64,000 bases of DNA from Blastococcus haudaquaticus (lineage in GTDB: Bacteria > Actinomycetota > Actinomycetes > Mycobacteriales > Geodermatophilaceae). Below, piece after piece: positions 13,084 through 22,092 of the stretch (position 1 is the first letter of the stretch; every line of letters starts with the position of its first letter). Below the pieces are notes generated by a model. That model was given only the letters and a program-made list of their open reading frames with translations, was not told the DNA's origin and searched no databases. The stretch lies in contig NZ_OCNK01000001.1 in the NCBI RefSeq assembly GCF_900230285.1, forward strand, positions 1,240,001 through 1,304,000, in the 5' to 3' direction. The position numbers and the translations under genes were made by a program.

Positions 13084-13486
13084 TCGTCGTTCAGGCCGTC
13101 GTCGTCCCCGGGTCTGTGGACGTCGCTCGGGGCGCGGAGACGGAACGGTACCGGCCGTCGTGTCGCCACCCGGTTCCCGAGCGTCACCGGCGCGCACGTC
13201 GTCGCAGGTCAGGGCGGGTACTGCGGGGTCCGGGTCACCGTCCCGGGGGCGGCCCCTTGTCGACACGTCCACAGGCGAATGCACAGCTGGGGACAGACTC
13301 ACACAGGTGTAGTTACCCCCGTGGTGCTCTCGTCCCATCCGTCTCACCCGAGGCATCCGCGCAGGTCAGCGCGGTGCGGGCCCGTTCCGTCTCTCCACAC
13401 GCGGTGGACAACCCTGTTGGTGGAGCGCCATGTCGACCTGTGGACGGAGCGCGCGTCCGTACACAGCACCGGACGCGGGGACGACA
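13084..13486. other. long intergenic region with DnaA-box-like 9-mers
   Basis: About 400 bp with no credible gene on either strand. It holds CTGTGGACG at 13114-13122 and 13438-13446, its reverse complement at 13266-13274, and GGTGGACAAC at 13403-13412. A further CTGTGGACG lies at 13892-13900 beyond crgA. TGTGGAC is the core of the DnaA box (reverse of TTGTCCACA), so these may be DnaA-binding sites, but a role is unproven. Confidence 0.45.
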
Positions 13487-13519
13487 GAGGCCCCCGCCCC
13501 CGATGGGGGCGAGGGCCTC
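13487..13519 (-). terminator. hairpin terminator after crgA
   Basis: A 15-bp stem with one mismatch (GAGGCCCCCGCCCCC against GGGGGCGAGGGCCTC) and a GAT loop, 34 bp downstream of the crgA stop on the minus strand. Confidence 0.7.
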
Positions 13520-13553
13520 GTGTACCCGGCGCTCCTGGCGGAGCGGTCCTGGG

Positions 13554-13826
13554 TCAGCGCCAGCGCATCGACATGACCAGGCCGGCGACCATGGCGCCGA
13601 ACCCGATCGCGAAGTTCCACGCCGACAGCGACACCATGAACGGGATCCGGTCACCGGCGACGTAGTAGACGACGATCCACAGCAGGCCGATGAGCATGAG
13701 CGCCACCATCAGCGGGGCGTACCACCGGGGGCTGGGCTGGAGGGCCTTCGCCTGGGGTGAGCGCGACTGCAGCACGCTCTCCGGCGGTGTGTAGGCCGAC
13801 TTCTTGCGCACCTTGGACTTGGGCAA
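13554..13826 (-). CDS. crgA: cell division protein CrgA
   Basis: A 90-residue membrane protein that in mycobacteria and Streptomyces localises to the septum and contacts FtsZ and PBPs. It starts MPKSKVRKK, the basic N-terminus typical of CrgA, and has two membrane helices: WYAPLMVALMLIGLLWIVVYY and a second in NFAIGFGAMVAGLVMSM. It ends with the family's MRWR tail. Divergent from the DUF881 gene, with 128 bp between the starts that also contains one CTGTGGACG 9-mer. Confidence 0.95.
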   Translation of the reverse strand: MPKSKVRKKSAYTPPESVLQSRSPQAKALQPSPRWYAPLMVALMLIGLLWIVVYYVAGDRIPFMVSLSAWNFAIGFGAMVAGLVMSMRWR

Positions 13827-13954
13827 CCGACGAACTCCCTTCCGCGGGCCGGGCGGTCACCCCGGCCGGAACTGCCCCCAGCCTAAGCTGCCTGTGGACG
13901 GGGCGGCCGAGCGACGCTCTGTTGCCCGCCGTTCGTCACCCCGAGGAGGTGCCC

Positions 13955-14704
13955 GTGCGCCGCATCCTGCCGGCCGGCCGCCGGCTCTCCCCGTGGACGG
14001 CGCTGGTGCCCGTCGTGGCCCTCCTGGCGGGGCTGCTGTTCGCCACGTCCGGGCGGACCGCCCAGGGCACGGACCTGCGGGCCGGCGAGGTGACCGAGCT
14101 CTCCGGGCTGATCGACCAGCGCGACGAGCTCATCGCGGGCCAGGAGGACCAGCTGGGCGCCCTGCAGCGGCAGGTGGAACAGCTCACCGAGCAGGCTGCC
14201 TCCCGCGACGGTGACGTCGCGGCCGCCCGGAGCGCCGGCGAGGCCGGGGAGCTGTCGGCCGCGCTCGTGCCGCTCACCGGTCCGGGTGTGGTCATCACGC
14301 TGGACGACGCCCCCACCCGCCCGGACGGCAGCCTGCCCATGAACGCGCGCCCCGACGACCTGGTCATCCACCAGTCCGACGTGCAGGCCGTGGTGAACGC
14401 CGTGTGGGCCGCCGCGGCCGACGGGGTCGCCATCATGGACGAGCGGCTGATCGCCACCAGCGCCGTCCGATGCGTCGGCAACACGCTGCTCCTGCAGGGC
14501 CGCACCTACTCGCCGCCGTTCGTCGTCACGGCCATCGCGGACGCCTCGGCGGTGCGGGCGCAGCTGGCCGTCTCGCCGCAGGTGAAGGTCTTCCAGGAGG
14601 CGGTCGAGGCCTACGGGCTCACCTTCACCGTGCGCGAGCGGCCCACCGTCGAGCTGCCCGCCTACGATGGCCCTCTGGACCTGCAGTACGCCACCACCGG
14701 ATGA
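13955..14704 (+). CDS. DUF881 family membrane-anchored protein
   Basis: A 249-residue protein equivalent to Rv0012. One N-terminal membrane helix (WTALVPVVALLAGLLFATSG) anchors an extracytoplasmic domain. A coiled coil follows (LIDQRDELIAGQEDQLGALQ and on), then the DUF881 core with TGPGVVITLDDAP, LVIHQSDVQAVVNAVWAAAADGVAI (read in two parts) and an ICVGNTL-like block (VRCVGNTLLLQG). GAGGAGG at 13943-13949 points to the GTG at 13955 rather than that at 13949. Function is unknown. The gene overlaps the next ATG by 4 nt. Confidence 0.88.
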   Translation: MRRILPAGRRLSPWTALVPVVALLAGLLFATSGRTAQGTDLRAGEVTELSGLIDQRDELIAGQEDQLGALQRQVEQLTEQAASRDGDVAAARSAGEAGELSAALVPLTGPGVVITLDDAPTRPDGSLPMNARPDDLVIHQSDVQAVVNAVWAAAADGVAIMDERLIATSAVRCVGNTLLLQGRTYSPPFVVTAIADASAVRAQLAVSPQVKVFQEAVEAYGLTFTVRERPTVELPAYDGPLDLQYATTG

Positions 14705-15384
14705 GAGGACGGACCTCGAGCGTGACCAGCACCTCCGCCGGGCGTCCCGTGCTCGTCGTGGACAACTTCGACAGCTTCGTCTACAACCTGGTCCAGTACC
14801 TGGGCCAGCTCGGCGTGCGCTGCATCGTGCGGCGCAACGACGCCGTGGACGTCGACGAGCTCGCCGATCTCGACGTCGCCGGTGTCCTGCTCTCCCCGGG
14901 GCCCGGGACGCCGACCGGTGCCGGGGTCACCGTCCCCATGGTGCGGGCCGCGGCCGAGGCCGGCACGCCCGTGCTCGGCGTCTGCCTGGGGCACCAGGCC
15001 ATCGCCGAGGCGTTCGGCGGCGTGGTGGTCCGGGCGCCGGAGCTGCTGCACGGCAAGACCAGCCAGGTCGTGCACGAGGGCGAGGGTGTGCTGGCCGGTC
15101 TGCCCTCGCCGTTCACCGCGACGCGCTACCACTCGCTCGCCGTCGACCCGGCCACCGTGCCCGCGGAGCTGGAGGTCACCGGCACCACGCCGTCGGGGAT
15201 CGTCATGGCCCTGCGGCACCGGGAGCTGCCGGTCGAGGGCGTCCAGTTCCATCCGGAGTCCGTCCTCACGGAGGGCGGGCACCACCTGCTGGCGACCTGG
15301 CTGACCGCCTGCGGGCTCGCGCCCGACCCGGCGGTCGTGGCGGCCGCGTCCGCGACCGCTCAGCGGCTCGCCCAGCCCGCCTGA
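14701..15384 (+). CDS. trpG: glutamine amidotransferase of anthranilate/aminodeoxychorismate synthase (component II)
   Basis: Class I glutamine amidotransferase of about 227 residues that supplies ammonia to chorismate-using synthases. VVDNFDSFVYNLVQYLGQLG is the family N-terminus. The nucleophile is the Cys in GVCLGHQAIAEAFGG, and the His/Glu pair lies in GVQFHPESVLT. The ATG at 14701 overlaps the DUF881 stop as ATGA; a GTG at 14722 (7 codons later) is an alternative. No component I gene is adjacent, so trpG and pabA functions cannot be separated; a dual role is likely as in other actinobacteria. Confidence 0.92.
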   Translation: MRGRTSSVTSTSAGRPVLVVDNFDSFVYNLVQYLGQLGVRCIVRRNDAVDVDELADLDVAGVLLSPGPGTPTGAGVTVPMVRAAAEAGTPVLGVCLGHQAIAEAFGGVVVRAPELLHGKTSQVVHEGEGVLAGLPSPFTATRYHSLAVDPATVPAELEVTGTTPSGIVMALRHRELPVEGVQFHPESVLTEGGHHLLATWLTACGLAPDPAVVAAASATAQRLAQPA

Positions 15385-15398
15385 GGCCCCCGCCCCTC

Positions 15399-15453
15399 GG
15401 CCCCGTCCCGGGTCCCACCCCCGAGCGCGCGAGGAGTGGGGAGGACGGGGTCC
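15399..15453. repeat. intergenic palindromic repeat, copy 4
   Basis: Begins GGCCCCGTCCCGGGTCC and ends GTGGGGAGGACGGGGTCC. It is the nearest relative of the copy at 4715; the outer arms are identical. It separates convergent trpG and pknB and could act as a two-way terminator. Confidence 0.65.
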
Positions 15454-15457
15454 TTGC

Positions 15458-17377
15458 TCAGTCCTCTCCGCCTCCGGCGGCGGCCCGGGCGATGAACAGG
15501 GTGATCGCCTGGTCGGCGGGCGCCTCGGTACCGGTCGGGGGGTTGGACTCCACGACCGTGCCGGGGACGTCGTCCGGTTCGGCGTCGACCGGCGTGACGG
15601 TGACGGGACCGGTGAAGCCGGCGGACTGGAGCGCCTGCCGTGCCGCCTGCTCCGTGCGGCCGGTCAGGTCAGGCACCTGGAGAGCACCGGGCCCACCCGA
15701 CACCCGCAGGACGATGCGCGTCCCGGAGCCCGCCGGGCTGCCCGTGCCGGGGTCGGTGCCGACGACCGTCCCGGGCGCCTCGGCCGCGTCGACCTCCTCG
15801 GTGCTGATCTGGGCGTCGCTGAAGCCGGCCTGGGTCAGGACCGCCCGGGCGTCGGCCTCGGAGCGGCCGGTGACGTCCGGCAGGTCGATGGTGCCGGTCG
15901 ACAGGCCGAGGGTGATGGTCTGGCCGGGCGACGCCGACTCGCCGACGGCCGGCTCGACGGAGGCGACGCTGTCCTCGTCCTCCAGCGAGTCGACCTGGCG
16001 GGTGTTGATGCTGCCGGTGAAGCCGGCCTGCTCCAACGCCGCGCGGGCCTGGTCCTCGTCGAACCCGATGACGTCGGGGATGCGGATGGCGTCCGGCGCG
16101 ACGCCGACCACGAGGTCGACCTCGCTGCCCTTCTCGACCTGGGCGCCACCGGCCGGGCTGGACTCCAGCACCGTCCCGACCTGCGTCGGGTCGGTGGTGT
16201 CCCGCTCGGTCTCGGTCCCGACGACCAGGCCGGCGTCGGTGAGGTCCTGCCGCGCGTCGGCGACGGGCACGCCCAGCAGGGTGGGCACCTGAACCGTCTG
16301 CGCGGTCGGCTGCTCCTGCTCGCCGCCGCTCATGGCGATGGCGATGGCGATGGCGCCGCCGATCAGCAGCACGGCGACCACGGAGACGATGGCGATGAGG
16401 CGGCGCTTGCGCTTCTTGCGCTCGAGCTCGTCCTCGTCGTCCCAGCCGTCGTCCTCGCCGTAGGCGCCGCCGGGGCGGGTCGCCGCGAGGATGGTCGTCT
16501 TCTCGGCGTCCCCCATGACCGGGGTGGCCTCGACGCGCTGCCCGGCCAGGGCCCGCAGCAGGTCGTTGCGCATCTCGGCGGCCGACTGGTACCGGTTCGC
16601 CGGGTTCTTGCTCATGGACTTGAGCAGGATCGCGTCGAGCTCGGCCGGGATCATCGGGTTGATCGACGACGGCAGCTTCGGGTCCTCGCGCACGTGCTGG
16701 TAGGCCACCGCGACGGGGGAGTCGCCGGTGAACGGGGGAGCCCCGGTCACGAGCTCGTACAGCATGCAGCCGAGGGAGTAGACGTCGGAGCGGGCGTCGA
16801 CGCTCTCGCCCCGCGCCTGCTCGGGCGAGAGGTACTGGGCGGTGCCGATGACGGCGGCCGTGGAGGTGATCGTCGCCGCGGAGTCGGAGACCGCCCGCGC
16901 GATGCCGAAGTCCATCACCTTCACCGTGCCCTGGGGCGTGATCATCACGTTCCCGGGCTTCACGTCCCGGTGCACGATGCCGTTGCGGTGGCTGAAGTCC
17001 AGGGCGCCGCAGATGTCGGCCGAGAGGCTCATCGCGCGCTCGGGCGAGAGCCGGCCCTCGCGACGCAGCACGTCGCGCAAGGTCTCGCCCTCGACGTACT
17101 CCATGACGATGTAGGGCGTCGCCCCGGTGCTGGTGCGGTCCTCGCCGGTGTCGTAGACGGCGACGATCGCCGGGTGGTTCAGGGAGGCCGACGCCTGTGC
17201 CTCGCGCCGGAACCGCACCTGGAAGGACGGGTCCCGGGCCAGGTCGTGGCGGAGCACCTTGACGGCCACCTCGCGGCCGAGCCGCAGGTCACGCCCCCGG
17301 TGGACCTCGGCCATGCCGCCGCGGCCCAGCACGCCACCGATCTCGTAGCGCTCGCCGAGCACCTGCGGCGTGGTCAT
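15458..17377 (-). CDS. pknB: Ser/Thr protein kinase PknB with four PASTA repeats
   Basis: A 639-residue receptor kinase controlling cell-wall growth. Kinase domain at about 11-275: GRGGMAEV glycine loop, Lys40, HRDVKPGN (Asp138) and DFG at 156. The activation loop has TITST with Thr171 and Thr173, the same positions phosphorylated in M. tuberculosis PknB. A basic KKRKRR stretch precedes one membrane helix near 330-350. Four extracellular PASTA domains (about 362-635) would sense peptidoglycan fragments or lipid II. It is the last gene of the minus-strand operon, 154 bp after pknA, so it may have extra control. Confidence 0.97.
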   Translation of the reverse strand: MTTPQVLGERYEIGGVLGRGGMAEVHRGRDLRLGREVAVKVLRHDLARDPSFQVRFRREAQASASLNHPAIVAVYDTGEDRTSTGATPYIVMEYVEGETLRDVLRREGRLSPERAMSLSADICGALDFSHRNGIVHRDVKPGNVMITPQGTVKVMDFGIARAVSDSAATITSTAAVIGTAQYLSPEQARGESVDARSDVYSLGCMLYELVTGAPPFTGDSPVAVAYQHVREDPKLPSSINPMIPAELDAILLKSMSKNPANRYQSAAEMRNDLLRALAGQRVEATPVMGDAEKTTILAATRPGGAYGEDDGWDDEDELERKKRKRRLIAIVSVVAVLLIGGAIAIAIAMSGGEQEQPTAQTVQVPTLLGVPVADARQDLTDAGLVVGTETERDTTDPTQVGTVLESSPAGGAQVEKGSEVDLVVGVAPDAIRIPDVIGFDEDQARAALEQAGFTGSINTRQVDSLEDEDSVASVEPAVGESASPGQTITLGLSTGTIDLPDVTGRSEADARAVLTQAGFSDAQISTEEVDAAEAPGTVVGTDPGTGSPAGSGTRIVLRVSGGPGALQVPDLTGRTEQAARQALQSAGFTGPVTVTPVDAEPDDVPGTVVESNPPTGTEAPADQAITLFIARAAAGGGED

Positions 17378-17531
17378 CGGAGGTCCTCTCGGGCGGGGCG
17401 GTGCGTCGTCCGGGCGCGGGCCTCGGCGAGCGGGCGGGCACCCCGCGGTGCGGGGTCTCCGGCGGGCAGGGAGCCGTCCGGGAGCCTATCCGCTGAGCGG
17501 CCGGATCCCGGGGAGCCGGAGGGACGCGTGA

Positions 17532-19232
17532 TCACTCCGTCCCCACCGGGCCGGCGGCCCCGTTCTCCTCCGCCGGAGGCGGCTCCTCCTCCTCATCCGC
17601 CGGCGGAGGGTCCTCGTCCGGCGGAGGTTCCGGCTGGCCGGGCTGGGGGGCCACCGACACGGAGGACGACGAGGAGCTGCTGGAACTCGGGGGAGTGCTC
17701 GAGGTGGGCGCCGTCGTGCGGGGCGCGGTCGTGGGGGCGGCCGAGGTCTCGGGTTCGGGAGCCTCCTCCTCCGCCTCGTCGGCGTCGTCCTCGGGCGCGT
17801 ACGCCTCTTCCGCGACGTAGAGGGTCACCGCGGCGCCCGGCGGCACCGTGGTGCCCGAGGGGTCCAGGGCGGCGACGTCGCCGACGGCCAGGGCCTGGCC
17901 GGCGCCCACGAGCTGGTCCTCGTCCGCGGCGGTCTCGGTGACCACCAGCTGCGCCGCCTCGAGCTCGGCCCGCACCTCGTCCACCGGGCGCCCCACGAAC
18001 CCGGCCGGGTCGAGCAGGAGACCGGCGGCGGACGTGCTCGCGGACGACGAGCTGCTGCTGCTCCCCGCGGCCTCGCCGCGCCCGCGGTTGCCGTCGGTGA
18101 GCAGGAACCAGGTGCCGCCGCCGAGCAGGAGCACGAGGACCAGGGCCGCGGCGATCCAGGCCCACTTCCGGCGGCCGCCGCGCTCGTCGTCCGGCTCGTC
18201 GTCGGGGTACCACTGCTCGTCCTCGGGCTGGGCCTGCAGCGGCGGCATCGCCCTGCCCGGCCCGGTCCTCGGGCCGGCCCCGGCCACCGCGGTGGCGCCG
18301 GTGGCGGCGATGACCTGGGTGCGTGAGTCGGCCAGCTCGTCGGTGGCGACGATCTGCGTCGGCCGGGTGCCCGGGCCGACGACCGGCGCGAGCGTGCCAC
18401 CGGCAGCGACCCGGCGGATCGCCTCGGCGAACCCGCTGCCGTCGGGGAACCGGTCGGCGGGGTCCTTGGCCAGTGCGCGCTCGACCAGCAGGCGGACGGC
18501 CGGCGGGATGTGCGACGGCAGGGGCGGCGGAGGCCGGTTGATGTGCGCCAGGGCGATGGCGACCTGGGAGGCGCCGTCGAAGGGCCGGGCGCCGGTCAGG
18601 CACTCGTAGGCCACGACGCCGAGGGAGTAGACGTCGGAGGCGGCGGTGACCTCCATGCCCTGGGCCTGCTCGGGCGAGAGGTACTGCGCCGTCCCGACCA
18701 CCATGCCGGTGCGCGTCAGCGGGGTGGTGTCGCGTGCCTGGGCGATGCCGAAGTCGGTCAGCTTGACCACGCCGTCGGGGCGCACCATCAGGTTGCCGGG
18801 CTTGATGTCGCGGTGCACGACCCCGGCGCGGTGGGCGGCGGAGAGTCCCTCGGCGGACTGGCTCAGCACGTGCAGCGTCCAGTCGACGGGGAGGGCGCCC
18901 TCGTCGTGCAGGATCGTGACCAGCGGCTGGCCCTCGACGAACTCCATGACGAGGAAGGCCAGTTGCTGACCGTTCACGTCGTCGACGGTCTCTCCGTAGT
19001 CGAAGACGGAGGCGATGTTCGGGTGGGTCAGGGCCGCGGTGTGCCGGGCCTCGTTGCGGAAGCGGGCCAGGAAGCTCGGATCGCCGGTGAACTCGCTCTT
19101 CAGGACCTTCGCGGCGACGATGCGGTCGAGGACCTGGTCGCGCGCCTTCCACACCTCGCCCATGCCGCCCACGGCGATGGGCGCGGTGATCTCGTACCGG
19201 CCCGCCAGCAGGCTCCCCGTGGACAGCGCCAT
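17532..19232 (-). CDS. pknA: Ser/Thr protein kinase PknA-like with extracellular PASTA-like and low-complexity tail
   Basis: A 566-residue kinase in the pknA position. Lys42, HRDIKPGN (Asp142) and DFG at 160-162 are intact, and the activation loop has TPLTRTGMVVGT. A membrane helix near 360-380 (AALVLVLLLGGGTWFLL) is followed by one PASTA-like module (GFVGRPVDEVRAELEAA...GTTVPPGAAVTLYVAEE) and about 110 residues rich in Glu, Pro, Ser and Thr. Mycobacterial PknA has no PASTA domain, so this is an unusual extracellular half. The ATG at 19232 shares one base with the pbpA stop (TGATG), indicating coupling. Confidence 0.92.
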   Translation of the reverse strand: MALSTGSLLAGRYEITAPIAVGGMGEVWKARDQVLDRIVAAKVLKSEFTGDPSFLARFRNEARHTAALTHPNIASVFDYGETVDDVNGQQLAFLVMEFVEGQPLVTILHDEGALPVDWTLHVLSQSAEGLSAAHRAGVVHRDIKPGNLMVRPDGVVKLTDFGIAQARDTTPLTRTGMVVGTAQYLSPEQAQGMEVTAASDVYSLGVVAYECLTGARPFDGASQVAIALAHINRPPPPLPSHIPPAVRLLVERALAKDPADRFPDGSGFAEAIRRVAAGGTLAPVVGPGTRPTQIVATDELADSRTQVIAATGATAVAGAGPRTGPGRAMPPLQAQPEDEQWYPDDEPDDERGGRRKWAWIAAALVLVLLLGGGTWFLLTDGNRGRGEAAGSSSSSSSASTSAAGLLLDPAGFVGRPVDEVRAELEAAQLVVTETAADEDQLVGAGQALAVGDVAALDPSGTTVPPGAAVTLYVAEEAYAPEDDADEAEEEAPEPETSAAPTTAPRTTAPTSSTPPSSSSSSSSSVSVAPQPGQPEPPPDEDPPPADEEEEPPPAEENGAAGPVGTE

Positions 19233-20680
19233 CAGTCCCCCTGCGCGTCGAGATAGGCCTCGATCACCTGGCGGGCGATCGGGGCGGAGCGCTCGCCACC
19301 GGTCCCGCCACCGTTCGCCACGAACACGGCGACGGCGATCTGCGGGTCGTCGGCCGGCGCGAAGCCCATGAACCAGGTGTGGTCGGCGACGTCCTCGCTG
19401 ACCTGCGCGGTCCCCGTCTTGCCCGCGACCTCGACGCCGTCGATGCGGGCGGCGCGCCCCGATCCGCGGGCGACGACGCTGACCATCATCTCGGTCAGCT
19501 GGTTCGCGACGTCGGCGGAGATGGGCTCGCGCCACTCCTCCGGCTCGGTGGAGTCGATGACGGTGAGGTCGGGCGCCTGCAGCTCGTCCACCAGGTAGGG
19601 CTTCATCTGCACGCCGTCGTTGGCCACCGTGGCCGCGACGAGCGCGGCCTGCAGCGGCGTCATGCGGACGTCGCGCTGGCCGATGGAGGTCTGGGCCAGA
19701 GCGGCGTCGTCCTCGACGTCGCCGATGCTGCTGCCCTCGACGCGCAGCGGGATCTCGTAGCGCTCGCCGTCCAGCCCGAAGGCCTCGGACATCTCGCGGA
19801 TGCGGTCCTCGCCGAGGTCCATGCCCAGCTGGGCGAAGGCGGTGTTGCAGGAGATCGTGAGCGCGTCGATGAGCGGTTGCTGGCCGCTGGGGTCGCAGCT
19901 GGACCCGTTGAAGTTGGGGATCACCCGGGTGCTGTTGGGCAGGGGCAGCTCGGTCGGCGCGGGGACGACGGTGTCGGGGGTGTACTCGCCGTCGGCCAGT
20001 GCGGCGGCGGAGACGATGACCTTGAACAGCGAGCCGGGCGGGAAGTTGTCGCCGATGGCCCGGTTGAGGCGCGGGTCCCGCTCGGCGGCGTCGAGCTGGT
20101 CGGCGTACTCGCGGATGGCCGCCGGGTCGTGGCTGGACAGCCGGCCGGGGTCGTAGGTGGGCGTGCTGGCCATGCCGAGGATCGCGCCGGTGGAGGGGTC
20201 GAGGGCCACGACGGCACCGGTCACGCCCTCGAGGCCGGCCATCGCCGCCGCCTGGACGGCGGGGTCCAGCGTCAGGACCACGTCACCGCCGGCCGGGTCC
20301 CGCCCGGTGAACAGGTCGGCGAGCCGGCGCAGGGTCAGCCGGCCGTCGGAGCCGGAGAGCACGTCGTTCTCGGCCCGCTCGAGCTGCGAGTTGTTGTAGA
20401 TCAGCGAGTGGTACCCGGTGACCGCCGCGTACAACTCCCCCTGCGGGTACTGGCGCAGGTACTTCAGCCGGCCGTCGGTGGGCACCGACTCGGCGACGGC
20501 GGTGCCGGCGACGACGATGGCGCCGCGTTCCCGGTCGTACTCCGCGGCGAGGACCCGGGTGTTGCCGGAGTCCTTGCGCAGCTCGTCGGAGCGCACGACC
20601 TGGATGTAGTTGACGTTGACGATCAGCAGCGTGAAGAGCACCAGCACGCTGATGGCGACCTTGCGCAGCGGTGCGTTCAC
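19232..20680 (-). CDS. pbpA: penicillin-binding protein PbpA (class B transpeptidase)
   Basis: A 482-residue class B PBP for peptidoglycan cross-linking. After an N-terminal anchor (ISVLVLFTLLIVNVNYIQ) come the transpeptidase motifs: SxxK as SLFK (Ser217), SxN as SCN (277-279) and KTG at 421-423. The GTG start overlaps the rodA stop as GTGA, giving tight coupling with the SEDS polymerase. With RodA it forms a polymerase/transpeptidase pair, and the flanking kinases and PstP are its known regulators in mycobacteria. Confidence 0.96.
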   Translation of the reverse strand: MNAPLRKVAISVLVLFTLLIVNVNYIQVVRSDELRKDSGNTRVLAAEYDRERGAIVVAGTAVAESVPTDGRLKYLRQYPQGELYAAVTGYHSLIYNNSQLERAENDVLSGSDGRLTLRRLADLFTGRDPAGGDVVLTLDPAVQAAAMAGLEGVTGAVVALDPSTGAILGMASTPTYDPGRLSSHDPAAIREYADQLDAAERDPRLNRAIGDNFPPGSLFKVIVSAAALADGEYTPDTVVPAPTELPLPNSTRVIPNFNGSSCDPSGQQPLIDALTISCNTAFAQLGMDLGEDRIREMSEAFGLDGERYEIPLRVEGSSIGDVEDDAALAQTSIGQRDVRMTPLQAALVAATVANDGVQMKPYLVDELQAPDLTVIDSTEPEEWREPISADVANQLTEMMVSVVARGSGRAARIDGVEVAGKTGTAQVSEDVADHTWFMGFAPADDPQIAVAVFVANGGGTGGERSAPIARQVIEAYLDAQGD

Positions 20681-22092
20681 GGCGTCACCACCTCCGTGGG
20701 CGCGTCGCCGAGGCGCACGGGCGCGGCGGCGGGCGGGGTGGCCGGGCGGCGCGCGGCGTCGCTGATGCGCACCAGCAGTGCGACCAGCACGAAGTTGGCC
20801 ACCAGCGAGGAGCCGCCGTAGGCGAGGAACGGCGTCGTCAGCCCGGTGAGGGGCAGGAGGCCGGTGACGCCGCCGAGGACGACGAAGACCTGCCAGGCGA
20901 CGGCGAAGGCCAGCCCGGCGGCGAGGAGCTTGCCGAAGGGGTCGCGCACGACGAGGGAGGTGCGCAGGCCGCGCTCCACCAGGATCAGGTAGACGACGAT
21001 GACGGCGACCAGACCGAAGAGCCCGAGCTCCTCGCCGACTGCCGAGGCGATGAAGTCGCTCTTGGCCACCGGCACCTGGTCGGGGCGGCCGCCGCCGAGC
21101 CCGGCGCCGAACAGGCCGCCGGTGCCGAGCCCGAACAGCGACTGGACCAGCTGGTAGCCGGCGCCGTCGCGGTAGGCGAAGGGGTCCAGCCACGTGTCGA
21201 CGCGGGCCTGCACGTGGCCGAAGACGTTGTAGGCGAGGAAGGCCCCGGCGGCGAACAGGCCGACGCCGATCAGCAGCCAGCTGGAGCGCTCGGTGGCGAC
21301 GTAGAGCATCACCACGAAGATGCCGAACAGCAGCAGCGAGCTGCCCAGGTCGCGCTCGAAGACCAGCACCAGGATCGACAGGATCCAGGCCACGAGCACC
21401 GGCCCGAGGTCACGGCCGCGGGGCAGCTCGATGCCGGCGACGCGGCGGCTGGCCAGGGCGAGCACGTCGCGCTTGTCGACCAGGTAGGCGGCGAAGAAGA
21501 CGACGAGGCAGATCTTGGCGAACTCGCCGGGCTGGATGGAGAAGCCCGCCACCCGGATCCAGATCTTGGCGCCGTTGACCTCCGACATGGAGGCCGGCAG
21601 CAGAGCGGGGAGCGCGAGCAGCGCCAGGCCGGCGAGGGCCAGCGTGTAGGCGTAGCGGGAGAGCGTGCGGTGGTCCTTCACGAACACCAGGAAGGCGACG
21701 AACAGCGCGACGCCGAGGGTCGCCCACACCAGCTGGACCGGCGCGTCCTCACGGGTGATGGTGCTCTCGACCTGCTCGGCGGCGAGGTCGAGCCGGTGGA
21801 TGACGGTGAGCCCCAGGCCGACCAGCAGGGCGACGGCGGGGAGCAGCAGGGGGTCGGCGTAGGGCGCCCACTTGCGGATGACGAGGTGGGCCACCACCCA
21901 GAGCGCGGAGATCCAGGCGCTGAACCCGGCCATCTCCGGCCGCAGCGACCCAGTGATGGTGAGGTCGACGATGCACTGGGCGAGGACGGTGAGGAGCACC
22001 GCGAAGCCCAGCAGGACCGCCTCGGTGCCCCGGCGCGTCGGCGGGGCGGCACCGGGGGCGGCGGCGCGGGGGTCGGTCGCGGGGCCGGCCAT
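20677..22092 (-). CDS. rodA: SEDS peptidoglycan polymerase RodA/FtsW type
   Basis: A 471-residue polytopic SEDS glycosyltransferase that polymerises lipid II. About 12 membrane helices are visible. Conserved blocks include GAKIWIRVAGFSIQPGEFAKI, FERDLGSSLLLFGIF (with the Asp needed for catalysis in SEDS proteins), SDFIASAVGEELGLFG and the TPFLAYGGSSLVANF signature near the C-terminus. Its ATG shares one base with the pstP stop (TGATG) and its own stop overlaps pbpA, so translation of the set is linked. Confidence 0.96.
   Translation of the reverse strand: MAGPATDPRAAAPGAAPPTRRGTEAVLLGFAVLLTVLAQCIVDLTITGSLRPEMAGFSAWISALWVVAHLVIRKWAPYADPLLLPAVALLVGLGLTVIHRLDLAAEQVESTITREDAPVQLVWATLGVALFVAFLVFVKDHRTLSRYAYTLALAGLALLALPALLPASMSEVNGAKIWIRVAGFSIQPGEFAKICLVVFFAAYLVDKRDVLALASRRVAGIELPRGRDLGPVLVAWILSILVLVFERDLGSSLLLFGIFVVMLYVATERSSWLLIGVGLFAAGAFLAYNVFGHVQARVDTWLDPFAYRDGAGYQLVQSLFGLGTGGLFGAGLGGGRPDQVPVAKSDFIASAVGEELGLFGLVAVIVVYLILVERGLRTSLVVRDPFGKLLAAGLAFAVAWQVFVVLGGVTGLLPLTGLTTPFLAYGGSSLVANFVLVALLVRISDAARRPATPPAAAPVRLGDAPTEVVTP

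Noticed and set aside
13084-13553. The chromosomal replication origin itself
   Set aside because: DnaA-like 9-mers are present, but there is no dnaA or dnaN beside it and no AT-rich unwinding stretch, so I call only candidate DnaA sites.
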